NCBI RefSeq assembly: GCF_038007285.1
Contig: NZ_JBBOWX010000001.1
Span: 1 to 64,000 of the forward strand
Direction of reading: 5' to 3'
Source of the DNA: Sporosarcina sp. FSL K6-3457
GTDB taxonomy: Bacteria > Bacillota > Bacilli > Bacillales_A > Planococcaceae
DNA: 64,000 nt
In this document: in pieces, positions 8,897 to 18,271 of the stretch
How positions within the stretch are numbered: position 1 is the stretch's first letter
Layout of the letters: each line of letters begins with the position of its first letter
Position numbers and translations under genes: made by a program
The notes under the pieces: model-generated
What the model saw: only the letters and a program-made list of their open reading frames with translations
Database searches by the model: none
Told to the model about the DNA's origin: nothing

Positions 8897-9047
8897 GGTA
8901 TCCGAGTTTCCGTCCAGGGTGTCCCAGTTTCGGAAAAAGGTATCCGAGTTTTCATCCGCGGTGTCCCGGTTTCGGAAAAAGGTATCCGAGTTTTCGTCCA
9001 CAGTGTCCCGGTTTCTGAAAAAGGTGTTCGAGTTCGCCCTCCGACGT
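8897..9047. repeat. Tandem array, 42-bp period (two 21-bp half units)
   Basis: Three full 42-bp units start at 8897, 8939 and 8981, with a decayed fourth at 9023. Each unit opens with GGTATCCGAGTTT and closes with GTCCCGGTTTCGGAAAAA. The two 21-bp halves are themselves related (T-TCC--GTTT in both). The array lies between the trpA terminator and the 3' end of the convergent acetyltransferase gene. It would translate into 14-residue repeats, but no start or ribosome site suggests a gene. Confidence 0.9.
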
Positions 9048-9050
9048 AGC

Positions 9051-9896
9051 TTAGTTTCTATTTTGATCTTCAAGCATAGCTTCCGCCATTCTTTTCTTCG
9101 TAATCCAGCCTGATCCGAAATCGATAAGGGGTTTCATCGGCATGATTTTACAAGTGGCTTGTCCTAATAAGCCATGGATGCCTAAATCGGGATTTATTTT
9201 TTCGAATGCCTTGACGAGTTCTGGGAACATGTCAGAGTCAAGATAAGCCATTTCGTAAGTTGCCCAAACTCGTTTGCCATTTTGTAACATAGCAGCACCA
9301 TCTGAAGAAGTTGTTAGTCCTGGTGCAAGATATTCGGCTAGATGAAGAGCTGTGCACGTATCATAATCGACACCAATCATCACAATTTTCACATCTGCCC
9401 CCAACATTTTTCCAAGTGGCGAAGTCATGCCAAATGAGTCATATAGGGAATGCTTATCCATCCAGTTTTCCGCATGTTGACCCCACGCTATAAAGGAGTG
9501 GGCGGGATGATCACTTCGAATCGTTTCGGGATGCCGGTGGAAACATTCGGCGATTTTCCCCATACCCCGCAGATTTGTGAGGTGTGGATTATAGGCAGGC
9601 AGAGATTGGCGAATGGATTCGTGCCATTCCTCGGGTACAGGTGGAAGTCTCCAGTAAGACGGATCCGAATTATCCGCGGATTGTGCCGGCATAACAATCG
9701 TCCCGGTACGAGTGACTGTTTCCATAAGTGCTTCGACAACGGCTTGTGTCCCTCCTGCAATCCAACCCATCGACCTGAGGGATGAATGAACGATGATATT
9801 GTCACCGGTCTTGATCCCAAGTGTGTGAAGTTGCTGTTGTAATGTGTTCGTAGATTGAAATGTATGTGTGTGCCGAATAGTGTTAAGTTCGCTCAT
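9051..9896 (-). CDS. AAC(3)-family N-acetyltransferase
   Basis: The 281-aa protein belongs to the aminoglycoside 3-N-acetyltransferase fold (Antibiotic_NAT). It has the N-terminal VHSSLRSMGWIAGG CoA-binding segment (about 36-49), the DPSYWRLPPVP region near 80 and the conserved MIGVDYDTCTALHLAE segment near 172-187. Family members acetylate the 3-amino group of aminoglycosides, but chromosomal Bacillus homologues often have other or unknown substrates, so a resistance role should not be assumed. It stands alone on the minus strand. Its 3' end touches the 42-bp array and its 5' side faces repeat copy 4. Confidence 0.85.
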   Translation of the reverse strand: MSELNTIRHTHTFQSTNTLQQQLHTLGIKTGDNIIVHSSLRSMGWIAGGTQAVVEALMETVTRTGTIVMPAQSADNSDPSYWRLPPVPEEWHESIRQSLPAYNPHLTNLRGMGKIAECFHRHPETIRSDHPAHSFIAWGQHAENWMDKHSLYDSFGMTSPLGKMLGADVKIVMIGVDYDTCTALHLAEYLAPGLTTSSDGAAMLQNGKRVWATYEMAYLDSDMFPELVKAFEKINPDLGIHGLLGQATCKIMPMKPLIDFGSGWITKKRMAEAMLEDQNRN

Positions 9897-9999
9897 TTTG
9901 AATCACCCAATTCTTTAAAGTATGTGTAGCATAGCAATTGTCACTAGGTTCGACAAGTCAATACTTTTCGACAGGGAGGAATTGAGCTTCTGCTGATGC

Positions 10000-10093
10000 A
10001 AAACAATTATGCCTCGACTTAATTGCGTCCAAATTTTGAATTGCGCTTACGCAATTAATTCCCTTCAAAATTTGTAATATCCGCCGGAGGCTC
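10000..10093 (-). repeat. Structured ~90-bp repeat, copy 4 (minus strand)
   Basis: Read on the minus strand, it begins AGCCTCCGGCGGAT and forms hairpin 1 CAAATTTTGA/TCAAAATTTG enclosing AATTGCG/CGCAATT. Both stems carry changes relative to copies 2 and 3 that preserve pairing. Hairpin 2 is CAATTAAGTC/GGCATAATTG. Flanking sequences on both sides (GAGCTTCTGC...GCAAA) also resemble each other. Confidence 0.85.
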
Positions 10094-10186
10094 AATTTGC
10101 CTCGGCAGGATATTTGAGCTTCTGCCGAGGCAAATTGAAACTTTTTTCCTTTATGAACCGTACATATATTAAAGGAGTTGGTCGGA

Positions 10187-11161
10187 TTGGATACGAATGT
10201 GATAAGACGGGAAGTCGAAACGACATATGACAAAGTGAAATCATTGGCGGGGTGGGCGGTGGATAAGACCGTCGTGCTGACAATTACATCGTATTATGTT
10301 ACATCCGAGCGCGAATTTGATGCGGTTAGTTTAAACAGGTCGATGGATGCGTTAAAAAGTAGGACGGGCTGGCTTTCTCCGCTACGCGGCAATCTCCTTC
10401 CTATGATGGCAGCATTTCTCAACCAACCCGGAACTGTGATAGACGAGGAAGTAGATCGTTTGTTTGCGAAGCAGCAAGTTCTAAAAGGAGTCGGTTTCCG
10501 CAATACAATCCATTCGTATTTGGCGGCACTTCTCATGACAAACGATCAAGAGCTGTATGAAAATGAAGCGCGGCAGGCGAAGAGGCTGTATGACGCTATG
10601 AAAAAACAACATTTCTTCCTAACGTCTGACGATGATTACGCTTATGCGGTGTTGCTTGGAAAAAGAGGCGCTGATCCAGTTGAACATGCTAAGTCAATGC
10701 GTACATATTACGATGCGTTACGCACAGAGGGATTCCGTTCGGGTAATGAATTGCAATGGTTGTCCCAGGTCATGACGTATGTGCATATTGAATTCAATCC
10801 AAGTCTTGTAGCTAGAGCGACGGAAGTGCTTACTCATTTCAAGCGAGAGACCAAAGTGCGACCTGTTCATTATCCAATGATTGGTTTTCTGACTGTATTT
10901 GGAATTGGGGATGCGGAGTTGAAAAAGATTGTTGAATTGACGCACGTATTGGAGGCATCTAAGCCTTTTAAATGGAACAGGGAGATGGCTTTATCAATCG
11001 GTCTTGGCTACAGTATGCATGAATTAACAGAGGATGTAGAGGAAGCAAATATCAGTCTCGCAACATCTGTGGAATTGATTTTGCAAGCGCAGCAGGCTGT
11101 GATGGCTGCGACAATTGCGGCCATGGCGGCATCGTCAGCAGCGAACTCGGCGAATACTTAA
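10187..11161 (+). CDS. DUF4003 family protein
   Basis: The 324-aa product looks like the uncharacterised DUF4003 family found in Bacillaceae. It is soluble and largely alpha-helical, with no signal peptide and no obvious catalytic motif. The C-terminus is an alanine-rich helix (AAMAASSAANSAN). The start is taken as TTG at 10187 because AAAGGAG at 10171-10177 gives a 9-nt spacing; the in-frame TTG at 10178 directly abuts that site. It is a single-gene unit with its own terminator. Function is unknown. Confidence 0.7.
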   Translation: MDTNVIRREVETTYDKVKSLAGWAVDKTVVLTITSYYVTSEREFDAVSLNRSMDALKSRTGWLSPLRGNLLPMMAAFLNQPGTVIDEEVDRLFAKQQVLKGVGFRNTIHSYLAALLMTNDQELYENEARQAKRLYDAMKKQHFFLTSDDDYAYAVLLGKRGADPVEHAKSMRTYYDALRTEGFRSGNELQWLSQVMTYVHIEFNPSLVARATEVLTHFKRETKVRPVHYPMIGFLTVFGIGDAELKKIVELTHVLEASKPFKWNREMALSIGLGYSMHELTEDVEEANISLATSVELILQAQQAVMAATIAAMAASSAANSANT

Positions 11162-11177
11162 TATTTATTTTGAAAAA

Positions 11178-11211
11178 AAGACTTTATCCAAATCGGAAAG
11201 AGTCTTTTTTG
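11178..11211 (+). terminator. Terminator after the DUF4003 gene
   Basis: AAAAAGACTTT pairs with AAGAGTCTTTTTT around a short loop, and a T-run follows. Confidence 0.75.
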
Positions 11212-11351
11212 TGTTTTGAAAGAAAAATTTAATTTATTTTTCGAAATAGATTTTAAATATTACGGTTTATGAAACGCTTTCATAGCAACGTTTGTAACTT
11301 GTTTGTCATATATGAAATATTTGAAGGATTTGATATTCTAGAAAAATAGTA

Positions 11352-11380
11352 TTGTCAACTTTGTAATTGTATAGTATATT
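11352..11380 (+). promoter_or_regulatory. Promoter of the oligopeptide transporter operon
   Basis: TTGTCA (11352-11357) and TATATT (11375-11380) have a 17-nt spacer, about 70 nt ahead of the first ATPase gene. The 290-nt gap here holds no other recognisable element. Confidence 0.55.
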
Positions 11381-11453
11381 GGGGCAAGTGATTTAATCAG
11401 AAAATTTAATATTGACAGATTGTGAGTTTGAATAACGCAAGGAGGAAGTCGTC

Positions 11454-12470
11454 TTGGCAAACCCAGTATTGAAAATTGAGAATCTCCGCACATCATTTCG
11501 GATTAAAGATGACTACTATGCTGCAGTCGATGGCGTATCATTGACGGTTGAAAAAAATGAGTTGTTGGCCATCGTTGGAGAGTCGGGTTGTGGGAAGAGC
11601 GCATTGGCTTTTTCGATAATGGGTCTACACAGCAAAGCAAAGGTAGAAGGTAATATTCATTTTAAAAATCATAACATTGCCAATATTTCACCCACTAAGT
11701 TGAATGAATTGCGTGGTAAGGAAATGGGCATGATTTTTCAAGATTCACTTTCTGCGTTGAATCCATTAATGATTATCGGTGACCAAATTGGTGAAATTAT
11801 TTATATTCACAATACGAAGCTTTCGAAACAAGATCGAAAAAAGCGAGTTCTTGACCTGCTAAACAAGGTTGGGATTGTGCGTCCGGAATTGACGTATGAC
11901 CAGTTCCCTCATGAATTATCGGGTGGGATGCGACAACGGGTTGTCATCGCAATGGCGATGGCCAATGAACCCGAGTTACTCATTGCAGATGAGCCAACGA
12001 CGGCATTGGACGTAACCATTCAATCGCAAATCCTCGATTTATTGAAAGAGTTAAAAGAGGATAGCCAAGCAGGAATTATCTTGATTACGCATGATTTAGC
12101 TGTTGTTGCTGAGATGGCCGACCGGGTAGCGGTGATGTATGCAGGGCAAATTGTTGAACTTGCAGACGTCTATACATTATTCGAAAATCCGCTGCATCCT
12201 TATACGCGGTCATTGCTAAATTCAGTTCCCCATGCTAGTGAAGTCCAATCTGAACTCCATGTCATTGAGGGGATTGTTCCATCACTGCAAAAGCTAGAGC
12301 GTGAAGGTTGTCGATTTAGTCCAAGAATTCCGTGGATAGATAGCTCAGCGCATGAAAAAAATCCAGTCTTACACGAGGTAAGTCCTGGGCACTTTGTACG
12401 CTGTACTTGTTATCAGCATTTTAGCTTCCCTGAAAAAAGCAAGGAGGATCAGCACCATGTCGTTTCTTGA
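11454..12470 (+). CDS. Oligopeptide/dipeptide ABC transporter ATPase (OppD/DppD type)
   Basis: This is one of two cytoplasmic ATPases energising peptide import. The 338-aa protein has Walker A GESGCGKS (about 42-49), a Q-loop in MIFQDSLSALNP, the signature LSGGMRQR (about 153-160), Walker B LLIADEPTTALD and an H-loop in ITHDLAVV. It ends with the C-terminal oligopeptide-transporter extension, which here has a reduced cysteine content. TTG at 11454 is the start, with GGAGGA upstream. It overlaps the next gene by 14 nt. Together with the genes to 17162 it forms a complete importer. Confidence 0.92.
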   Translation: MANPVLKIENLRTSFRIKDDYYAAVDGVSLTVEKNELLAIVGESGCGKSALAFSIMGLHSKAKVEGNIHFKNHNIANISPTKLNELRGKEMGMIFQDSLSALNPLMIIGDQIGEIIYIHNTKLSKQDRKKRVLDLLNKVGIVRPELTYDQFPHELSGGMRQRVVIAMAMANEPELLIADEPTTALDVTIQSQILDLLKELKEDSQAGIILITHDLAVVAEMADRVAVMYAGQIVELADVYTLFENPLHPYTRSLLNSVPHASEVQSELHVIEGIVPSLQKLEREGCRFSPRIPWIDSSAHEKNPVLHEVSPGHFVRCTCYQHFSFPEKSKEDQHHVVS

Positions 12471-13389
12471 AGTCAAAGATTTAAAAGTCCATTTCCCTAT
12501 TCAGGGGGGCATACTTGGCAGAACTGTCGATCACGTTCGGGCAGTTGATGGTGTGTCGTTTGCCATTGAAAAAGGAAAAACCTATGGACTTGTTGGTGAA
12601 TCGGGGTCTGGGAAAACAACGACTGGGCGGGCAATCATCGGGTTAAATAAAATTACTTCGGGTCAGGTTCTTTTTGAGGGGCAAGATATTACAAATTTAC
12701 GCCGTTCAAAAATGGATGCACGTCGTGATATCCAGATGATTTTCCAAGATCCTTATTCTACATTGAATCCCAAAAAGCGAGTATTTGATATTGTCTCCGA
12801 GCCGCTTCGTAACTATGAAAGCCTATCAAAAGGTGAAGAGAGAAAGCGTGTTCAAGAGCTATTGGAGCTTGTTGGATTGAGTCCTGAAAGTATCCATAAA
12901 TATCCGCACGAATTCTCGGGTGGGCAGCGTCAACGAATTGGTATTGCACGAGCAATTGCTTTGAAACCAAAACTAATTATTGCGGACGAGCCTGTGTCGG
13001 CTCTTGACGTATCTGTTCAGGCGCAGGTCTTGAATTTTATGCAGGAGATTCAGAAGGAGCTAGGACTAACATATCTATTCATTAGTCATGACCTTGGAAT
13101 CATTAGGCATATGTGTGACCGCATTGGCATTATGTATAAGGGACGTTATGTTGAGGAAGGAACACCAGATGATATCTTTAACAATCCTCAGCATATTTAT
13201 TCTAAACGGCTTGTCGCGGCAATTCCTGATATTGACCCTCGGAAACGTGAGCAACAATCACAATTCCGCCAACAAGTAAAACAAGAGTATGAGCAGTCCT
13301 ATAACGACTATTTCGATGACTTGGGCTTAGCCTATAATTTACAGCCAGTATCGGACACACATTTAGTGGCTCTGCCTGGGAGAGGGTGA
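12457..13389 (+). CDS. Oligopeptide/dipeptide ABC transporter ATPase (OppF/DppF type)
   Basis: This is the second ATPase of the heterodimeric motor, 310 aa. It has Walker A GESGSGKTTTG (near 45), the Q-loop IFQDPYSTLNPKKRV, signature FSGGQRQRIGIARA and Walker B LIIADEPVSALD, with the usual C-terminal extension. ATG at 12457 is preceded by AAGGAGG with 9-nt spacing, so translation starts inside the end of the preceding gene. Confidence 0.92.
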   Translation: MSFLEVKDLKVHFPIQGGILGRTVDHVRAVDGVSFAIEKGKTYGLVGESGSGKTTTGRAIIGLNKITSGQVLFEGQDITNLRRSKMDARRDIQMIFQDPYSTLNPKKRVFDIVSEPLRNYESLSKGEERKRVQELLELVGLSPESIHKYPHEFSGGQRQRIGIARAIALKPKLIIADEPVSALDVSVQAQVLNFMQEIQKELGLTYLFISHDLGIIRHMCDRIGIMYKGRYVEEGTPDDIFNNPQHIYSKRLVAAIPDIDPRKREQQSQFRQQVKQEYEQSYNDYFDDLGLAYNLQPVSDTHLVALPGRG

Positions 13390-13395
13390 ATAATT

Positions 13396-14358
13396 ATGTG
13401 GAAATTCACTGTACGTCGAATTGGAATTATGATTCCACAAATCGCGTTGCTAAGTATTTTGGTCTTTATCATGGCAAAAATGATGCCTGGAGATGCGTTA
13501 AGTGGTTTAATCGACCCGGCTATTCCGCAAGAAGCGATGGAAGCCATGCGCGAAAAATTAGGGATAAATAATCCTTGGTATGTTCAGTATGTGGATTGGA
13601 TTAAAGGAGTTATGGTAGGCGATTTTGGACAATCATTTCGTTTTAAAATGCCAGTTACTGAACTAATCGCTCAACGAATGGCCAATACATTTTGGTTGTC
13701 TCTAATGACGTTATTCTTAACGTATCTGATTGCGATTCCTCTTGGGATTACAAGTGGTCGTTTTAACGATACGTGGGGTGACCGTTTAATAACTGGTTAT
13801 ACGTACTTAGGATTTGCTGCTCCGTTATTTATATTTGCATTAGTGATGCTCTGGATATTTGGTTTTAACCTTGGTTGGTTCCCTACAGGAGGGAGTGTAA
13901 AGCCAGGTCTGACACCAGGGACATTCGAATATGTTGTCAGTAAGATTCAGCATCTAATGCTACCTTCCTTGTCAATGGCACTGATTGCAACAGTTTCGAC
14001 CGTTCAGTATTTACGCAGTGAAATTATTGATACAAAACAGAAGGAATTTGTTGTGACGGCAAGGGCGAAGGGCGCATCTGAATCACGGGTCTATAACCAC
14101 CATATTTTACGGAACTCCTTGTTGCCGATTGCTGCTTTCTTTGGCTATGAAATTACGGGACTAATTGGTGGAACAGTCTTTATTGAAAGTATCTTTGGTT
14201 ATCCAGGGATGGGCCGACTATTCTTAGAATCTATTACATTACGTGACTTTAGTGTAGTAACCGCCGTAGTTATCATATTTGGAGTAGCTGCCATTGTAGG
14301 TGCATTGCTGTCAGATATTATATTAAGTATTGTGGACCCACGCATTCGCATAAAATAA
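13396..14358 (+). CDS. Peptide ABC transporter permease (OppB/DppB type)
   Basis: This integral membrane permease of 320 aa has about six membrane helices. The N-terminal helix starts WKFTVRRIGIMIPQIALLSILVF, and the large first loop is typical of OppB. The coupling EAA motif is visible as ARAKGASESRVYNHHILRNSLLP (near 218-240). It pairs with the next gene product to form the pore and contacts the two ATPases. The start is 7 nt after the previous stop. Confidence 0.92.
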   Translation: MWKFTVRRIGIMIPQIALLSILVFIMAKMMPGDALSGLIDPAIPQEAMEAMREKLGINNPWYVQYVDWIKGVMVGDFGQSFRFKMPVTELIAQRMANTFWLSLMTLFLTYLIAIPLGITSGRFNDTWGDRLITGYTYLGFAAPLFIFALVMLWIFGFNLGWFPTGGSVKPGLTPGTFEYVVSKIQHLMLPSLSMALIATVSTVQYLRSEIIDTKQKEFVVTARAKGASESRVYNHHILRNSLLPIAAFFGYEITGLIGGTVFIESIFGYPGMGRLFLESITLRDFSVVTAVVIIFGVAAIVGALLSDIILSIVDPRIRIK

Positions 14359-14387
14359 GAACTCGATAGACTTTGAGGTGATTAAGG

Positions 14388-15296
14388 TTGGAAATGAAAG
14401 TTGCTCAATTACCCGATAATGCCCAGAGTGATGAGAGAAGTCCGTCTGGTTGGTACATTATTTGGCGTGAAATCGTCCGCGATAAATTGGCCTTAGTGTC
14501 ATTAATTTTTCTTATACTGATTGTAGCGTTTGTCTATGGTATATCACTATTTTTAGATCAAAGTGAGATTGTTAGGGTCGATTTGTTCTCTATTCATAAG
14601 CCGCCATCCGAGCAATTTTGGCTGGGGACGGATCATGGTGGACGAGATGTTTTCGGACAACTGATTATAGGGACAAGAAATTCACTGTCGATTGGTATTC
14701 TTGTAACAGTCATGACAGGTATCATTGGAATTTTCCTTGGATTGGTCGCCGGTTATTTTGGTGGGAAAATTGACAATATTATAATGCGAACAGTAGACTT
14801 TTTCATGATTTTACCGTTCTTAATGATTGTTATTGTATTTGTATCTGTTATGCCGAAGTATTCGATTTTGTCGTTCTCCTTGATTATGACAGCCTTTTTA
14901 TGGATGGGGAAAGCCAGGATTATACGTTCGAAGGCTTTACAGGAAAGGGAACTGGACTATGTTCAGGCTTCCAAGACACTTGGTTCCTCACATTTTAAAA
15001 TTATGTTTACACAAGTATTACCAAATTTAAGTTCTATTATTATTGTGACAATGACCTTGAACTTAGCGGCAAATATTGGTTTAGAATCTGGTCTGTCCTT
15101 TTTAGGATTTGGTTTCCCAGAAAGTACACCGAGTCTTGGAACGCTTGTGAGTTACGCAAGAAACCCGCAAACGTTGGAATTTAGATGGTGGATTTGGTTA
15201 CCCGCATCATTACTAATTTTAGTACTGATGTTGAGTATAAATAATGTTGGTCAAGCGCTTAAACGTGCGACTGACGCAAGGCAAAGAAGAGGATAA
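14388..15296 (+). CDS. Peptide ABC transporter permease (OppC/DppC type)
   Basis: This is the second permease, 302 aa. It has the OppC-type N-terminal region, a first helix near 31-53 and the conserved HWLGTDHGGRDVF-like segment (here FWLGTDHGGRDVF, near 79-91), followed by five more helices. The EAA-type loop is near 187-205 (ERELDYVQASKTLGSSHFKIM). TTG at 14388 is 6 nt after GAGGTGAT; the ATG at 14394 is an alternative start. Confidence 0.9.
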   Translation: MEMKVAQLPDNAQSDERSPSGWYIIWREIVRDKLALVSLIFLILIVAFVYGISLFLDQSEIVRVDLFSIHKPPSEQFWLGTDHGGRDVFGQLIIGTRNSLSIGILVTVMTGIIGIFLGLVAGYFGGKIDNIIMRTVDFFMILPFLMIVIVFVSVMPKYSILSFSLIMTAFLWMGKARIIRSKALQERELDYVQASKTLGSSHFKIMFTQVLPNLSSIIIVTMTLNLAANIGLESGLSFLGFGFPESTPSLGTLVSYARNPQTLEFRWWIWLPASLLILVLMLSINNVGQALKRATDARQRRG

Positions 15297-15314
15297 GAAA
15301 GGGGAGATTTTGAT

Positions 15315-17162
15315 ATGGTTGGGAAGAAAAGTGCAAGTAAAGTTTTGTTCGCAATGCTACTTGTTTTACTACTTGCTTTAGCTGCTTGTAATAAAACCGA
15401 GGATGCAAAGCCAGCAGATTCAGGCGACAAGCCGGAGGATAAGCCAAAAGAAGAAACACCAAAAGAGGAAGAGAGTGGCGACAAGCTCTATTCTATCGAT
15501 GATTTTAGCAATATCAAAACAAACGAAGGTTCAGCAATCGAAGGCGGTTCGTTTACGTACGGACTTGTTTCAGATACGGCTTTTGAAGGAACGTTGAACT
15601 TTAATTTCTATTCTGGTAATCCTGACGTAATGGTTCTTAATTGGTTTGACGAAGGATTCCTAACATGGGATGCAAACTACGTGTACACAAATGATGGTGC
15701 AGCGACATACAAAACATCAGAAGATGGTCGTACATTTACATTCACGATTAAAGACAATGTAAACTGGCATGATGGTCAGCCGGTTACAGCAGAAGACTGG
15801 CTATTTGCACACGAAGTGCTAGCACATCCTGATTATGATGGACCACGTGCTGGAGATGTTTTGAACATTGAAGGTATGGCAGAATATAAGGCTGGCACAG
15901 CAGATACGATTTCTGGCATCGAAGTTGTCAATGATAAAGAATTGAAAATTACGTATTTAGAAGCAACACCATCATTGATCACAGGTGGAATTTGGACGTA
16001 TCCACTTGCGAAGCATATCTTTGGTGATATGGCAGTAGCAGATATTTCATCTTCTCCAGAAGTACGTCAAAATCCAGTTGGCTTTGGTCCGTTTAAAGTA
16101 GACACAATCGTACCAGGTGAGTCTGTTACTTATGTGAAAAACGAAGACTACTGGCGTGGGGCTCCAAAGCTTGACACAGTTACGTTGAAAGTTATCAATC
16201 CAAACGTTGTTGTTCAAGCATTGGAAAAAGGTGAAGTCGATACAGTAAGTGCATTCCCAGTAAACCAATATCCAGAGAATGCAGATATGGCAAACGTTGA
16301 GTTCCTCGGCAGAGTAGACCGTGCGTATTCATATGTTGGATTTAAATTGGGTACATGGGATGAAGAAAACAAAGTTGTAAAATACAATCCAGAAGCAAAA
16401 ATGGCTGATAAAAACTTGCGTAAGGCAATGTGGCATGCAGTAGACAATAACGCTGTAGGTGACAGATTCTATCACGGTTTACGTTGGGCTGGTACGACGC
16501 TAATTCCACCATCTCACCCAGAATTCCACGATGCAACGAACCCAGGTGCTGCGTATGATCCTGAGTTAGCGAAGCAAATGCTAGAAGACGCTGGTTTTGT
16601 AGACGTGGATGGCGATGGTTTCCGTGAAGATAAAGACGGTAACGAATTAGTAATGTCTTACGCTTCGATGTCAGGTGATGACATTGCTGAGCCATTGGCG
16701 CAGTACTACATCCAAGCATGGGAAGCTGTAGGCTTGAAAGTAGAATTATTAGATGGTCGTCTACATGAGTTCAATAGCTTCTATGATCGCGTAGGTAACG
16801 GTGGAAAAGACGATCCTGCTGTTGACATTTATGCTGGTGCATGGGGCGTAGGGATTGATGTTGACCCAAGTGGATTATATGGAAGCAATGTATTGTATAA
16901 CTTCTCACGTTGGGCAAATGAAGATAATGATCGCTTGCTAGCAGCAGGTATTTCTGAAGATGCATTCGATGTTGAAAAACGTAAAGCAATTTACAACGAG
17001 TGGCAAGCACTAATGGTGGAGGAAGTTCCAGTATTCCCGACACTATACCGTTCTGAGGTTGTACCGGTGAATAACCGTGTATTGAACTATTCAATCGGCG
17101 ATGGAACAGGTATGTACCGTAATGAAATTGCAGTAACACAAGATACACCGATTGCTAAGTAA
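15315..17162 (+). CDS. Peptide-binding lipoprotein of the ABC transporter (SBP family 5)
   Basis: This 615-aa extracytoplasmic solute-binding protein has a lipoprotein signal: positively charged start, hydrophobic stretch and lipobox LAAC with Cys25 as the lipidated residue. A charged low-complexity linker (about 26-58) is followed by an SBP_bac_5 domain, including the family segment KDNVNWHDGQPVTAEDW. It delivers peptides to the two permeases. Because the next genes degrade murein peptides, its ligand may be a cell-wall peptide, as with E. coli MppA; this is inferred from context only. Confidence 0.92.
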   Translation: MVGKKSASKVLFAMLLVLLLALAACNKTEDAKPADSGDKPEDKPKEETPKEEESGDKLYSIDDFSNIKTNEGSAIEGGSFTYGLVSDTAFEGTLNFNFYSGNPDVMVLNWFDEGFLTWDANYVYTNDGAATYKTSEDGRTFTFTIKDNVNWHDGQPVTAEDWLFAHEVLAHPDYDGPRAGDVLNIEGMAEYKAGTADTISGIEVVNDKELKITYLEATPSLITGGIWTYPLAKHIFGDMAVADISSSPEVRQNPVGFGPFKVDTIVPGESVTYVKNEDYWRGAPKLDTVTLKVINPNVVVQALEKGEVDTVSAFPVNQYPENADMANVEFLGRVDRAYSYVGFKLGTWDEENKVVKYNPEAKMADKNLRKAMWHAVDNNAVGDRFYHGLRWAGTTLIPPSHPEFHDATNPGAAYDPELAKQMLEDAGFVDVDGDGFREDKDGNELVMSYASMSGDDIAEPLAQYYIQAWEAVGLKVELLDGRLHEFNSFYDRVGNGGKDDPAVDIYAGAWGVGIDVDPSGLYGSNVLYNFSRWANEDNDRLLAAGISEDAFDVEKRKAIYNEWQALMVEEVPVFPTLYRSEVVPVNNRVLNYSIGDGTGMYRNEIAVTQDTPIAK

Positions 17163-17179
17163 TAAGTTGTAATAGGTTC

Positions 17180-17216
17180 GCCTGTGAGGGAGATAGTTCC
17201 CTCGCAGGCTATTTTT
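17180..17216 (+). terminator. Terminator after the peptide transporter operon
   Basis: GCCTGTGAGGGA pairs with TTCCCTCGCAGGC, followed by TATTTTT. It separates the transporter from the ykf genes transcriptionally, at least in part. Confidence 0.88.
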
Positions 17217-17328
17217 GTGTTAAATCGGGCAAGGCATAATTACGGGGGAATAGGGCGTATGATAAACTGGTGATAGATGGGCTGAACGAAGAGAATCTGG
17301 ATAGGATTGTAGAAGGGAAGGAACAGTT

Positions 17329-18252
17329 ATGAAAATACGACCACAGCGTTTACAACAAGGAGATACGATAGGGATTATTGCACCAGCAGGTCCGCCGAAT
17401 GAAGAGTTTTTGGAGCGTTCGCTTGCTTTTTTAGAGCAGCTTGGTTTGAAATGGAAGTTTGGAAAAAGTGTGAAAAATGTTCATGGTTATCTTGCGGGAA
17501 CGGATGAGGAGCGCTTGGATGATTTACATGACATGTTTGAAGACTCGTCAATTAAAGGGATTATATGTGCGAAAGGTGGATACGGTTCAGCGCGCTTTGC
17601 CGATAAAATTGACTATCAATTGATGCAGGAAAATCCAAAAATATTTTGGGGATTTAGCGATATCACATTTTTACATACGGCGATGGGCTTGTATTCGAAC
17701 TTAGTTACGTTTCATGGGCCGATGTTGGCGACGAACGTTGGGAAGGAATCATTCGATGAACTGTCCGCGAAGATGTTTCAACAGTTGTTTGAGCCGATGG
17801 AGCTTCATTATACGGAGGCGATTGGGCCTCTTGAAACAGTGACGGGCGGTATGGCGCAAGGTGAACTGGTTGGTGGGAATTTGTCTTTATTGGCAAGTGG
17901 AATTGGTACGAAGTTTGAAGTGAATACGAAGGGGAAGCTGTTGTTTATCGAAGATATTGGTGAGGAGCCTTATCGTGTCGATGGTTTACTCAATCAATTG
18001 CGGCTAGCTGGCAAATTGGATGATGCGGTAGGAATCGTTGTCGGTGATTTCGCAAATGCAGAACCGAAAAAAGGTCAGCTGTCATTGACACTTGATGAGG
18101 TGTTCGATCATTACTTTGGCAATCTTGGAAAGCCCGTTGTGAAGGGGTTCAAAATTGGCCATTGCGAGCCGCATTTTGCGATTCCGCTCGGCGTGAGTGC
18201 GAGGTTGGATGCAGACAGTCGGACGTTGACAGTTTTACCTGGCGTGGAGTAA
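17329..18252 (+). CDS. ykfA: LD-carboxypeptidase (peptidase S66, YkfA-like)
   Basis: S66 peptidases of the LdcA/MccF type remove the terminal D-alanine from murein tetrapeptides. The 307-aa protein has the GIIAPAGP start, the AKGGYGSARF motif (81-90), a WGFSDIT segment in which Ser110 is the expected nucleophile, and a C-terminal GHCEPHFAIPLG region carrying the catalytic-type histidine. There is no signal peptide, so it acts in the cytosol on imported peptides. It heads ykfA-ykfB-ykfC, the same order as in the Bacillus subtilis murein-recycling operon. Confidence 0.9.
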   Translation: MKIRPQRLQQGDTIGIIAPAGPPNEEFLERSLAFLEQLGLKWKFGKSVKNVHGYLAGTDEERLDDLHDMFEDSSIKGIICAKGGYGSARFADKIDYQLMQENPKIFWGFSDITFLHTAMGLYSNLVTFHGPMLATNVGKESFDELSAKMFQQLFEPMELHYTEAIGPLETVTGGMAQGELVGGNLSLLASGIGTKFEVNTKGKLLFIEDIGEEPYRVDGLLNQLRLAGKLDDAVGIVVGDFANAEPKKGQLSLTLDEVFDHYFGNLGKPVVKGFKIGHCEPHFAIPLGVSARLDADSRTLTVLPGVE

Positions 18253-18271
18253 AAGGAAAGGGGAATGAGCG

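Noticed and set aside
8888..9113. Small proteins encoded on both strands of the 42-bp array
   Set aside because: They exist only because the repeat length is a multiple of three. No start signals are seen, and one frame runs into the acetyltransferase gene.
9051..9896. Calling the AAC(3)-type gene an antibiotic-resistance determinant
   Set aside because: Family membership is clear, but chromosomal members in bacilli often do not confer resistance and no mobile context is seen.
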